Shown here piece after piece: positions 8,323 through 17,111 of a stretch of DNA of 52,211 bases. This stretch comes from an uncultured Pelagibacteraceae bacterium (GTDB lineage Bacteria > Pseudomonadota > Alphaproteobacteria > Pelagibacterales > Pelagibacteraceae), in contig CACHLB010000008.1 in the NCBI GenBank assembly GCA_902580505.1, positions 1 through 52,211 on the forward strand. The letters are read 5' to 3'. The notes below the pieces were generated by a model. The model was not told where the DNA came from and did no database searches. It saw nothing but the letters and a program-made list of their open reading frames with translations. Each line of letters begins with the position of its first letter. Position 1 is the stretch's first letter. A program made the position numbers and the translations under genes.

Positions 8323-10002
8323 ATGTCAAAATCAGATATCCAAATTGCACGAGAGGCAAAAATGAAACCCATTAATGAGATTTTGGGTAAAATTAATGTT
8401 CCAGATGAACCAAGTGCTTTTAGCCCTATGGGACGTCATATTGCTAAAATAAATTTAGAATATTTAGATAGTTTGAAAGATAAACAAAATGGAAAATTAA
8501 TTTTAGTTACTGCTATTACACCAACTCCTGCTGGTGAGGGAAAGACAACTACGTCAGTTGGTTTAAATGATGGATTAAATAAAATCGGTAAAAATTCTAT
8601 AGTGTGTTTACGTGAACCTAGTTTAGGTCCTTCATTTGGAATGAAAGGCGGAGCAGCAGGTGGTGGATATGCTCAAGTTGTTCCAATGGAACAAATCAAT
8701 TTACATTTTACAGGGGATTTCCATGCAATTACATCTGCTCACAATTTATTGTCAGCGTTAATTGATAATCATATTTATTGGGGAAATAAATTAAACATAG
8801 ATGTAAGAAGAGTAGTTTGGAGAAGAGTTATGGATATGAATGATAGATCTTTAAGATCTATCAATATTAATTTAGGCGGAGTAGCTAATGGTTTTCCAAG
8901 AGAAGATGGTTTTGATATTACAGTAGCATCTGAAATAATGGCTATCTTTTGTTTAGCAAATGATCTTGAAGATTTAGAAAAGAGAATAGGTAATATTACA
9001 GTTGCTTATACAAGAGATAGAAAACCTATTTTTGCAAAAGATTTAAATGCTCATGGACCAATGACTGTTTTGTTAAAAGAAGCAATCAGACCTAACGTAA
9101 CTCAAACGTTAGAAAATAATCCAGCAATTATTCATGGTGGTCCTTTTGCAAACATTGCGCACGGTTGTAACTCTGTAATAGCAACTAAAGCAGGTTTAAA
9201 ACTATCTGATTATGTTGTGACTGAAGCTGGATTTGGAGCAGACCTAGGAGCAGAAAAATTTTTAGACATTAAATGTAGAAAATCAAATTTAAAACCTGAG
9301 TGTGTAGTTATTGTTGCAACAATTAGAGCATTAAAAATGCACGGCGGTGTAGCTAAAGATGATTTAAAAAATGAAAATGTAGATGCTTTAAAAAAAGGTT
9401 TAGTAAATTTAGAAAGACACATAGAAAACGTAAAAAAATTTGGTTTACCAGTTGCAGTTGCTGTTAATCATTTTGTTGCTGATACTGATAATGAGGTAAA
9501 AGAGTTAATAAATGCTTGTGATAATATGGGAGTTAAAGCTACTTTATGTACTCATTGGTCAAATGGTGGCGAAGGGACAAAAGAACTTGCTTCGCATGTT
9601 GTAGATTTAATTGATCAAAAACAAGCAGATTTTAAATTTTTGTATGATGAAAAAACAACTTTGTTAAAGAAAGTTGAAACTGTTGCAAAAGAAATTTATC
9701 GAGCAAACGAAGTTGTTGCTGACAGTAAAATAAAAGATCAATTAAAATCTTTTGAAGAAGCGGGTTATGGAAATTTACCTATATGTGTAGCCAAAACACA
9801 ATATAGTTTTTCTACTGATCCAAATGCAAAAGGTGCTCCAACAGGCCATTCATTACCAATTAGAGAAGTAAGATTATCTTCAGGTGCAGAATTTATTGTT
9901 GTTATATGCGGAGCCATCATGACAATGCCTGGACTTCCACGTGTTCCCGCAGCAGACTCTATTAAGCTTAATGAAAAAGGTGAAATAGAAGGCTTGTTCT
10001 AA
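8323..10002 (+). CDS. fhs: Formate--tetrahydrofolate ligase
   Basis: ATP-dependent formation of 10-formyl-THF from formate and THF, or the reverse direction for energy when C1 units are oxidised. The protein has 559 residues, full family length. The nucleotide-binding loop PAGEGKTT is at 69-76. [11 protein letters not shown], the [12 protein letters not shown] segment and the C-terminal [14 protein letters not shown] are classic for the family. No clear Shine-Dalgarno is seen before the ATG. It is divergent from soxBDAG, placing the THF-loading oxidase beside a THF C1-processing enzyme. It overlaps the convergent amidotransferase by 4 nt at their ends. Confidence 0.98.
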   Translation: MSKSDIQIAREAKMKPINEILGKINVPDEPSAFSPMGRHIAKINLEYLDSLKDKQNGKLILVTAITPTPAGEGKTTTSVGLNDGLNKIGKNSIVCLREPSLGPSFGMKGGAAGGGYAQVVPMEQINLHFTGDFHAITSAHNLLSALIDNHIYWGNKLNIDVRRVVWRRVMDMNDRSLRSININLGGVANGFPREDGFDITVASEIMAIFCLANDLEDLEKRIGNITVAYTRDRKPIFAKDLNAHGPMTVLLKEAIRPNVTQTLENNPAIIHGGPFANIAHGCNSVIATKAGLKLSDYVVTEAGFGADLGAEKFLDIKCRKSNLKPECVVIVATIRALKMHGGVAKDDLKNENVDALKKGLVNLERHIENVKKFGLPVAVAVNHFVADTDNEVKELINACDNMGVKATLCTHWSNGGEGTKELASHVVDLIDQKQADFKFLYDEKTTLLKKVETVAKEIYRANEVVADSKIKDQLKSFEEAGYGNLPICVAKTQYSFSTDPNAKGAPTGHSLPIREVRLSSGAEFIVVICGAIMTMPGLPRVPAADSIKLNEKGEIEGLF

Positions 10003-10781
10003 TTTAAATTATTTAGCCAATTTTCTAATTCTCTCATCCTTGCATCTTTATTAGAAATTTTATTTTCATCTTCTATAATTTTTACATGAGAGTCTATTTC
10101 CATTTGGTCAATAAAGGCTTTTTTTTCTAAAAGTCGATCTCTCCTAAAATGAATTAAGCTTATCATTTTGGCATAAGTTATCTCTGGGTGATATTGAATC
10201 CCCCATATATTCGTTGAACCAACTTTAAAATTTATACCCATGACTTTATTTATAGGATTTGATGAAAGTAATGTAGAGCCCTCAGGTAATTTTACAACTT
10301 CATCAAAATTAAATGCAGGGGTATTAAATTTTTTATTTTTATTTTTATAAAGTGGATGTTTAAGGCCATTTTCGTTTATTTCTATGTCATGAGCTATTCC
10401 CCTATGAGCACCATTAGGGCATTTCTTTACTTCACCACCAGCAACCGTTACAGCAACTTGCATTCCCCAACAAATTGCGAATATATTTTTTATATTCTTT
10501 TGACATTCCCTCATAAAATTTATTTGTCTTCTTATTTCTGGAGTATCATTGTAAATATTTAAACTACTACCACCCCATATCATTCCATTATATTTAGTTA
10601 AATCTTTAGCTACTTCGTTAATGTTTTCATCCGAGGAAGGATTAACAACATCAATATCTAATTGATCTGTAAAATAACTAATACTGTCTTTTAAACTTTC
10701 AGTATGAGTTTTAATTCCACCATCAGTAAAGCTTTGATTTTCTTCTCTAAGATTACCTTCAACTATAAGAATTCTTTTCAT
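9999..10781 (-). CDS. Class I glutamine amidotransferase-like protein (GMP-synthase-like)
   Basis: Stand-alone GATase1 domain, 260 residues. The nucleophile elbow is FAICWGMQ with Cys104, and the His-Glu pair is in QYHPE (His198, Glu200), so the triad is complete. The glycine-rich [11 protein letters not shown] segment near residue 68 supplies the oxyanion region. Such stand-alone proteins resemble the glutaminase half of GMP synthase but have no synthetase domain; some are gamma-glutamyl hydrolases. Its ATG overlaps the stop of the iron alcohol dehydrogenase by 1 nt, so the two are co-translated. The real substrate is unknown. Given the gamma-glutamyl intermediates of the methylamine pathway, a gamma-glutamyl hydrolase role is possible but unproven. 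Confidence 0.8.
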   Translation of the reverse strand: MKRILIVEGNLREENQSFTDGGIKTHTESLKDSISYFTDQLDIDVVNPSSDENINEVAKDLTKYNGMIWGGSSLNIYNDTPEIRRQINFMRECQKNIKNIFAICWGMQVAVTVAGGEVKKCPNGAHRGIAHDIEINENGLKHPLYKNKNKKFNTPAFNFDEVVKLPEGSTLLSSNPINKVMGINFKVGSTNIWGIQYHPEITYAKMISLIHFRRDRLLEKKAFIDQMEIDSHVKIIEDENKISNKDARMRELENWLNNLN

Positions 10782-11938
10782 TAAAATAATTTACCTGAAA
10801 TACTGTGCTCATAAAGTGCTTTCATGTCATCCTTACTCATTGTCCTTGGATTGGTGGAAGTTGAAGGATCTTCTAATGCCATAACTGATAACTGATCTAA
10901 ATTTATTTTATTTACATCAACAATTTCTGATAATTTATGTGGTATATTTAATTCTTTTCGTAGTTCTAAAATCCAGTGTAAAAAACTATCAAAACTTTTA
11001 TCAAGTTCAATATAATCACAAATAGAAATTATTTTTTTTTCAATCATTTCTTTGTTAAAAGTTAATACATAAGGCATAAAGATTGCATTTGATAAACCGT
11101 GGTGAACATTAAATTGCGCATTAATGGGGTGGCTTAAAGAATGAATAGCACCAAGCCCTTTTTGAAAAGCGGTAGAACCCATACTAGCTGAAGCTAATAA
11201 TTCTGCTCTAGCATTTAAATCTTTGCCGTTCTTAACTGCTTTAATTAATGAATTTTTAATTAACTTCATTCCTTCAATCGCAATTCCATCGGCCATCGGA
11301 TGAAATCCTGGCGCACAAAAAGCTTCTAAATTGTGTGCCAAAGCATCCATACCTGTAGCTGCAGTCAATCTTGGAGAAAGATCTAAAGTTAAATTAGGAT
11401 CTAATATTACTATTGAAGGTAAAAATTTTGGGTGGAAAATAATTTTTTTTATACCTGTTTGTTTATTGATTATAGCTGATGCTCTTCCAGTTTCTGATCC
11501 TGTCCCTGCTGTAGTAGGTACAGCAATGATAGGTGCAATGTTGGTTTCATCTGCTCTTTTCCAATTATCACCGATATCTTCAAAATCCCATATTGGTCTA
11601 GACTGTCCTGACATAAAAGCAATAGCTTTACCTACATCAAGACCGCTGCCGCCACCTAATGCAATAACTCCATCACAACCTAATTTCTTAAACTGCCCTA
11701 CCCCCTCTTCCACATTTTCACCTACAGGATTACCTGAAAAATTTGAAAAAACTTGAAGATGATTAAAGTTTTTTTTTAAATCTAAAATAATATCTTGAAC
11801 TATTTTTAGATTAATTAAATCCTTATCTGTGACAAATAATGGTTTATTAATTTTCAAATTTTTACATGCTATGCTTAAATCTTGAATTCTGTTCTCCCCA
11901 ACCCAAATTGTAGTAGGATAATTCCAATTAGTTTTCAT
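10781..11938 (-). CDS. Iron-containing alcohol dehydrogenase
   Basis: Group III NAD(P)-dependent alcohol dehydrogenase, 385 residues, full length. The nucleotide loop GGGSGLDVGKA is near residue 95, and PTTAGTGSE is near 141. The metal site is complete: Asp198 and His202 (MDALAHNLEAF), His266 (AIHSLSH) and His280 (HHGLSNA), with the expected 14-residue spacing between the last two. Members reduce aldehydes or oxidise short alcohols. A SAR11 iron alcohol dehydrogenase has been linked to methanol and other alcohols in the literature, but orthology cannot be judged here. The gene is first of a two-gene unit with the amidotransferase and is divergent from tmm (76-nt gap). Confidence 0.92.
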   Translation of the reverse strand: MKTNWNYPTTIWVGENRIQDLSIACKNLKINKPLFVTDKDLINLKIVQDIILDLKKNFNHLQVFSNFSGNPVGENVEEGVGQFKKLGCDGVIALGGGSGLDVGKAIAFMSGQSRPIWDFEDIGDNWKRADETNIAPIIAVPTTAGTGSETGRASAIINKQTGIKKIIFHPKFLPSIVILDPNLTLDLSPRLTAATGMDALAHNLEAFCAPGFHPMADGIAIEGMKLIKNSLIKAVKNGKDLNARAELLASASMGSTAFQKGLGAIHSLSHPINAQFNVHHGLSNAIFMPYVLTFNKEMIEKKIISICDYIELDKSFDSFLHWILELRKELNIPHKLSEIVDVNKINLDQLSVMALEDPSTSTNPRTMSKDDMKALYEHSISGKLF

Positions 11939-12014
11939 ATTAAAATAATATTTAATTTTTCTATTTTTCTTAGTACAATATATTTATAATTTTAATTGTA
12001 GAGGAAAAATTATC

Positions 12015-13349
12015 ATGACTAAAGTCGCTATAATTGGTGCTGGGCCTTGCGGGTTATCAATTCTGAGGGCTTTTGAACATGCCGAAAAAAAAGGAGACAG
12101 GATCCCTGAAATAGTTTGTTTTGAAAAACAAAGTGACTGGGGAGGTCTTTGGAATTATAGCTGGAGAACAGGATCTGACCAATATGGAGATCCAGTTCAC
12201 AATAGCATGTATAGATATCTTTGGTCAAACGGACCTAAAGAGTGTCTTGAATTTGCAGATTATTCTTTTGATGAACATTTTGGTAAGCCAATTCCATCTT
12301 TCCCACCTAGAGAAGTACTTTATGATTATATCACGAGTAGAGTAAGTAAAGGAAATTTAAGAAATAAAATTAAATTTAATACAAGAGTAGTTAATACAGT
12401 TTTTAAATCAGATAAATTTGAAGTTAGCTATCAAGATAAAGAAAATGATAAAATTTTAACAGATCATTTTGATTATGTTGTGGTGTCTACTGGTCATTTT
12501 TCAGTTCCTTTTATACCCGAATATAAAGGTATGAGTTCATTTCCTGGAAGAATAATGCACTCACATGATTTTAGAGATGCAGAAGAATTTAGAGGAAAAA
12601 ATATTATAGTTTTAGGAAGCAGTTATTCCGCTGAGGATATTGCACTTCAATGTAATAAATATGGAGCAAAAAGTGTAACAATTGGCTACAGACATAATCC
12701 AATGGGTTTTAAATGGCCTGAAGGAATGAAGGAAGTATTTTATTTAGATAGATTAGAAGGAAAAAAAGCAATTTTTAAAGATGGTACCGAACAGGATGCA
12801 GATGTAATAATACTGTGTACTGGTTACCTGCATCATTTTCCTTTCTTGGAAGAAAATTTAAAACTTAAAACAAGAAACAGACTTTACCCCCCAAAATTAT
12901 ACAAAGGTATTGTTTGGCAAGATAATCACAAACTTTTGTATCTAGGAATGCAAGACCAGTTTCACACATTTAATATGTTTGATTGCCAAGCTTGGTACGC
13001 AAGAGATGTTATAATGGGGAAAATAAATATGCCAAGTGGTGGGGATATTGAAAAAGATATTAACAAATGGGTTGCTTTAGAAGAAAAACTAGAAAATCCT
13101 GATCAGATGATTGATTTTCAAACTGAATACACAAAAGAATTACATGAGATGTCAGATTACCCAAAAATAGATTTTGAATTAATCAGAAAACATTTTAAAG
13201 AATGGGAGCATCATAAGGTTGAGGATATTTCAACTTATAGAAATAAATCTTTTTCATCTCCTGTTACAGGGTCTGTTGCTCCAGTTCATCATACAGCTTG
13301 GGCAAAAGCAATGGACGACTCCTCTGAAACATTTCTAAATAAAAACTAA
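12015..13349 (+). CDS. tmm: Trimethylamine monooxygenase (flavin-containing monooxygenase)
   Basis: Oxidises trimethylamine to trimethylamine N-oxide using NADPH, FAD and O2; family members also oxidise dimethylsulfide. The protein has 444 residues. The FAD motif GAGPCG is at 8-13. The strongly conserved bacterial Tmm block MYRYLWSNGPKECLEFADY is at 65-83. The FMO identifying sequence FPGRIMHSHDF is at 176-186, and the NADPH motif GSSYSA is at 201-206. CTGYLHHFPF and the C-terminal HHKVEDISTYR region also agree with Tmm. A GAGG ribosome site precedes the ATG. It is monocistronic, converging with the glycosidase gene, and lies about 14 kb from tdm rather than next to it. Confidence 0.95.
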   Translation: MTKVAIIGAGPCGLSILRAFEHAEKKGDRIPEIVCFEKQSDWGGLWNYSWRTGSDQYGDPVHNSMYRYLWSNGPKECLEFADYSFDEHFGKPIPSFPPREVLYDYITSRVSKGNLRNKIKFNTRVVNTVFKSDKFEVSYQDKENDKILTDHFDYVVVSTGHFSVPFIPEYKGMSSFPGRIMHSHDFRDAEEFRGKNIIVLGSSYSAEDIALQCNKYGAKSVTIGYRHNPMGFKWPEGMKEVFYLDRLEGKKAIFKDGTEQDADVIILCTGYLHHFPFLEENLKLKTRNRLYPPKLYKGIVWQDNHKLLYLGMQDQFHTFNMFDCQAWYARDVIMGKINMPSGGDIEKDINKWVALEEKLENPDQMIDFQTEYTKELHEMSDYPKIDFELIRKHFKEWEHHKVEDISTYRNKSFSSPVTGSVAPVHHTAWAKAMDDSSETFLNKN

Positions 13350-13358
13350 AAATCTAAT

Positions 13359-14618
13359 CTAATTTTCTAAAACCAGGTCTAAATATAAAGCTGCGCTCCA
13401 TGAGAAATTATTTGCGCCCATAACTGATCCATCTTTATAACTGTAATATTCGTGAAAACCTTTTTCTTCAATTAATTCTAAGGTTTTTTTTTTGATTTCA
13501 TTTGCATATTCTGGCTCTTTTTTAATAAGTCCTTGATAAATTAACCAATTACAATTTATCCATATTGGACCTCTCCAATACCTTTTTTCTTCAAATGTAG
13601 GATGATTTGGTTTTATTGTTGAGAAATAGTAATTGTCATTATTATTATGTTTTTTTAAATTCTTAACAATTTTTTTATTTAATTCATCATTTTGTAAATT
13701 TGCGAAGAGAGTAAAATAATTTGTTATTGATGGAACAACGATTTTCAAATTAGTTTTTATATCTTTTGAAACAAAATCATTATTATTATCATCATATAAT
13801 TTTAATATTTCATTTTCGGTTTTGGATACGAAATTATTTAAATCATCAAAATTTAAATCAAAATTTTTAGCTAAGCTAAGTAGATCTTTATTTGCTCTCA
13901 AAAATAAAGCATTAAATCCAACATCTACTACATTAAAATCAGAGATCTCATACAATCTATTTGGATCGTAGTGAACATCTCTAAATTGATCTCTTAAAGT
14001 TACATATCTGTCATAATCAGTTTTTAAAGGTCTCTCATCAGAGTTTGAAACCTCAAGATCTCTTCTTTTATAATTAAGGTTTTTATCTACTTTGATATTG
14101 CTCATTGGCTGATCCCAAATTGGTGAATTATCATACCCGCTCTCCCACGGATGTAATATGGATACAAGGCCGGTTTTATTAGGATCTCTGAATTTTATGA
14201 ACCAATCATGATAATTTTTAATTTTTGTTATTATATTTATAATTCTTGAATGTTGTTCATTACTAAGTTGATTTTTTTCAACAATTTTCCTCAAAATACT
14301 GGCTAAAACTGGTGGCTGAGTAATACCAGAGGAAGGTATATTTTTTCCACATTGCCAAGTTGTGTGATTTGGAAAATAAGATGTGTCTTTTTCATGAAAA
14401 AGAATATGGGGTACCATACCATCGTCCCACTGACCATTAAGCAAAGTTTCAATTTCTATAATTGAAAAATCTAAATTAAAGTAAGAATAACCAAGTGCAA
14501 TAAAGGCTGAATCCCAATTCCATTGAGCAGGATATAATTTATTATTAGTAGGAAGTGTGTAACCATTTTTTCTGTTACCCAATAATATTTTTTTTGCCTC
14601 TTCTACTTTATTTTGCAT
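13359..14618 (-). CDS. GH63-like glycoside hydrolase (glucosyl/mannosylglycerate hydrolase type)
   Basis: (alpha/alpha)6-barrel glycosidase of 419 residues without a signal peptide, so probably cytoplasmic. Family marks are AQWNWDSAFIALGY near the N-terminus, DDGMVPHILFH, HPWESGYDNSPIWD (likely general acid region), KRYWRGPIWINCNWL, and the C-terminal VMGANNFSWSAALYLDL. The compact form resembles the bacterial mannosylglycerate/glucosylglycerate hydrolases of GH63 rather than eukaryotic processing glucosidase I. It directly follows the MalG-like permease with a 1-nt overlap and ends the solute operon, so the imported molecule is probably its substrate. With gpsA in the same run, a glucosylglycerol or glucosylglycerate osmolyte is a reasonable guess. 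The exact sugar is not readable. Confidence 0.8.
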   Translation of the reverse strand: MQNKVEEAKKILLGNRKNGYTLPTNNKLYPAQWNWDSAFIALGYSYFNLDFSIIEIETLLNGQWDDGMVPHILFHEKDTSYFPNHTTWQCGKNIPSSGITQPPVLASILRKIVEKNQLSNEQHSRIINIITKIKNYHDWFIKFRDPNKTGLVSILHPWESGYDNSPIWDQPMSNIKVDKNLNYKRRDLEVSNSDERPLKTDYDRYVTLRDQFRDVHYDPNRLYEISDFNVVDVGFNALFLRANKDLLSLAKNFDLNFDDLNNFVSKTENEILKLYDDNNNDFVSKDIKTNLKIVVPSITNYFTLFANLQNDELNKKIVKNLKKHNNNDNYYFSTIKPNHPTFEEKRYWRGPIWINCNWLIYQGLIKKEPEYANEIKKKTLELIEEKGFHEYYSYKDGSVMGANNFSWSAALYLDLVLEN

Positions 14619-15811
14619 TATCCTTTAACACTTCCTGCGGTGAGACCGCTTACTAAATATTTTTCAAAATAAACAAAAATTATTAAAATAGGCAAAGTTA
14701 CTACTACAGACCCTGCCATTAAATATTGTCTAGGTGTTTCAGCTCCAACATTCAGAAACTGAATAGCTCTTGATAATGTGAATGTATTTGGCCGGTCTAA
14801 AAACATTAATGAAAACAAAAATTCATTCCAAGCTATCATAAATACATACAAGGCTACCGATGATATTGCAGGTAAACTTAGCGGAAGTATAATTTTAAAA
14901 ATTATACCAAGCCAATTTTGACCATCTATAATCCCTGCTTCCTCTAATTCTTTTGGTATACTTTTAAAGTAACCTTGCAACATATAAATTGCTACAGGTA
15001 AAGTCGTAGCTGTATAAACTATAAGTAAACCTTCAATAGAATTTCTCAAACCAAGTTGACTAAAAATTGTATATAAAGGTATCACCAAAACTATCGCTGG
15101 AAACAAATAAATTATCAATATGGATGTTGATAAAAAATTTTTTCCAAAGAAATTAAGTCTTGCAACTGCATAAGCAGCCGGTATTGCAAAAATTAATGTT
15201 ATAATGACTGTGCCTAATGAGACTATTGTGCTGGTTAACATATATCTTCCGAAATTATAATCTTTGAATACTATAAAATAAGATTTGAACAACTCTGGCA
15301 ATCCTTGTGCAAAGTTAATACTAAAGTCTAAAGGGTTCAATAATAACAAAGCCTGGGTTTTAAAGCTTGTAACTAACATCATATAAAAAGGGAAAAGAAT
15401 TACAAAAGAGAACAGTGTAATTCCAAATAATGTTAAAAAATTAAAGAATAATTTTTGAGAGGAATGATTTTTTGACAAAAAGTTTTTGTCGTAATCTTTT
15501 ATATTATTGAAAAAAAATAATGAAATTAAGAATATGCCAAAACTATACCAAATAGGTAAATTTGTTGAGATGAAATAATCAAAGATAGAAAATAAAAGTG
15601 CAAGTAAAATTATTTTAATATTTAAATTTAATTTTTTCCCAATAAGAAGATTTATTGCACAAAGAATTATTCCAAATATAAATAATTTATTAAAATTAAA
15701 ATTTGTTAATTCAATTCCTTGTAATGTAACTAAGATTTTCCAAATACAAATTAATGAAAACAAAAACAAAGACGAGATAAAGCAATAAGTAAATATATTT
15801 TTAATTTTCAT
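14618..15811 (-). CDS. Sugar ABC transporter permease (MalG-like) with extra N-terminal helices
   Basis: Inner-membrane permease of the CUT1 carbohydrate importer class. The coupling EAA loop is EEAGIIDGQNWLGIIFKIILP, truncated here to its core EAGIIDGQNW, in the C-terminal half. The canonical permease starts around residue 123 (hydrophobic segment, then PFYMMLVTSFK), so the domain alone would be about 275 residues. Ahead of it are about 115 extra residues with four hydrophobic segments (about 8-28, 43-58, 65-82, 87-102) and a short charged linker with KDYDKN. The start overlaps the upstream permease by 11 nt. The extra helices are unusual for this class and their function is unknown. Confidence 0.88.
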   Translation of the reverse strand: MKIKNIFTYCFISSLFLFSLICIWKILVTLQGIELTNFNFNKLFIFGIILCAINLLIGKKLNLNIKIILLALLFSIFDYFISTNLPIWYSFGIFLISLFFFNNIKDYDKNFLSKNHSSQKLFFNFLTLFGITLFSFVILFPFYMMLVTSFKTQALLLLNPLDFSINFAQGLPELFKSYFIVFKDYNFGRYMLTSTIVSLGTVIITLIFAIPAAYAVARLNFFGKNFLSTSILIIYLFPAIVLVIPLYTIFSQLGLRNSIEGLLIVYTATTLPVAIYMLQGYFKSIPKELEEAGIIDGQNWLGIIFKIILPLSLPAISSVALYVFMIAWNEFLFSLMFLDRPNTFTLSRAIQFLNVGAETPRQYLMAGSVVVTLPILIIFVYFEKYLVSGLTAGSVKG

Positions 15812-17060
15812 CAGCTCTTTTTCCTAAAAGTTTAAAATAGATAAACATAAAAATTAATAGAAACACTACAATCACAATAGAAACTGCGGAACCCATACCA
15901 ATATCCCCAATTGAAAAACCTTGTTGATATACATTTATTGGCAATGTTCTTGTGCCTGATGCGCCACCAGTGAGTAAGAAGATGTCTTCAAATTTATTAA
16001 AATTCCAAATAAATCTGATCATAAATAAAATTGAAATCACTGCTAATATCTGAGGTAAAGTTATGTTAAGAAATTTTTGAATAGGATTTGCGCCATCAAC
16101 ATCAGCTGCTTCATAAAGTTCTTTTGGAACTGCCTGAAGACGAGCAAGAATAAATAAAAATGCTAGAGGAAAATATCTCCAAATTTCAAAAATAATTACA
16201 GTTGTTAATGCTAACCTCAATTTAAAATCAAAACCAAGTATGTTTAAAGTTACATATTTTTGTCCTAGTAAATTTATTGGCCCATCAATAATTTGATAGT
16301 TAATTAATAGATTATTTAACGTTCCACTTGTTGGATCAAGTAAAAGTTCCCAGGTATAAGCAAGAGCAACTACTGGTGCAACATAAGGAAACAATAAAAC
16401 GCTTCTCATAAATGTTCTTCCAAAAAATTTTTGATTTACCATTTGTGCAGTTAAAATTCCAAAAACTATTGCGCCTATGGTTCCAAAAAAAGTGTAATAA
16501 AAAGTTGTTGATAATAGATCTATAAACGCTTTATCTTTGATTACTTTTTTAAAATTATTTAAAGTAAATTCATAAGTTAATAATATATTTTGTGACTTAC
16601 CTGATAGTTTAGGTTTATAAGATTGTAGTTCCTTCTTTGAAATTTCTTGATTATTAGTATTTTGAAATACTATTTCTAAATTTTCTCGATATTTTTTTTG
16701 CCAATTACCTAACTCACACTTAAGTAAATTTGATTTAAATTGACATTTATTATTTAAACTTATTGGTTCAATGTTGTCAGGATATTTATCTTTAAATTTT
16801 ACATTAGTAATTTCTTGTGTAAGAGAACTATTCCTTAATTTATAAATTACTTTTATTTGATTTGGATTATCATTAATTGATTTTACTAATTTTTTTGCTC
16901 TTGGTTCTGGAATTCTTAAATCTTTAAGCTCTACATTTTTAAAGCTAATCCAAATGTTTGAGAATATTGGAAATAATATTATTGAAAATACTAAAAGAAC
17001 CGATGGTAATATTAAAAGATAAGCTGTTCTTTTTTCAATTTTTGCAAGTTTTGAACTCAT
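15801..17060 (-). CDS. Sugar ABC transporter permease (MalF-like) with periplasmic insert
   Basis: CUT1-type inner-membrane permease, 419 residues. TM1 is at about 13-35. An approximately 140-residue hydrophilic stretch then precedes the next helix (about 183-205). The insert contains a segment (about 68-135) resembling a DUF11/Ig-like repeat, with KLRNSSLTQEITNV and paired Cys106 and Cys115 around LLKCELGNW. The coupling loop is EAADVDGANPIQKF. The ATG directly follows the U-tract of an intrinsic terminator, with no space for a Shine-Dalgarno sequence, so translation initiation here is unusual. If a later start were used, TM1 would be lost, which argues for this one. Confidence 0.88.
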   Translation of the reverse strand: MSSKLAKIEKRTAYLLILPSVLLVFSIILFPIFSNIWISFKNVELKDLRIPEPRAKKLVKSINDNPNQIKVIYKLRNSSLTQEITNVKFKDKYPDNIEPISLNNKCQFKSNLLKCELGNWQKKYRENLEIVFQNTNNQEISKKELQSYKPKLSGKSQNILLTYEFTLNNFKKVIKDKAFIDLLSTTFYYTFFGTIGAIVFGILTAQMVNQKFFGRTFMRSVLLFPYVAPVVALAYTWELLLDPTSGTLNNLLINYQIIDGPINLLGQKYVTLNILGFDFKLRLALTTVIIFEIWRYFPLAFLFILARLQAVPKELYEAADVDGANPIQKFLNITLPQILAVISILFMIRFIWNFNKFEDIFLLTGGASGTRTLPINVYQQGFSIGDIGMGSAVSIVIVVFLLIFMFIYFKLLGKRADEN

Positions 17061-17097
17061 AAAAAAAAGCGGATAATTAATATTACCCGCTTTTTTT
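17061..17097 (-). terminator. Intrinsic terminator between binding protein and permease genes
   Basis: On the reverse strand an A7-GCGG arm (17097-17087) pairs with a CCGC-T7 arm (17072-17062) around a 14-nt loop. The U-tract (17068-17061) runs straight into the permease ATG at 17060. Transcription from the binding protein gene should mostly stop here, with read-through feeding the permeases. This fits the usual excess of binding protein over membrane parts. The hairpin is nearly symmetric and could act in either direction. Confidence 0.85.
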
Positions 17098-17111
17098 AAT
17101 TTTTTAAATTA

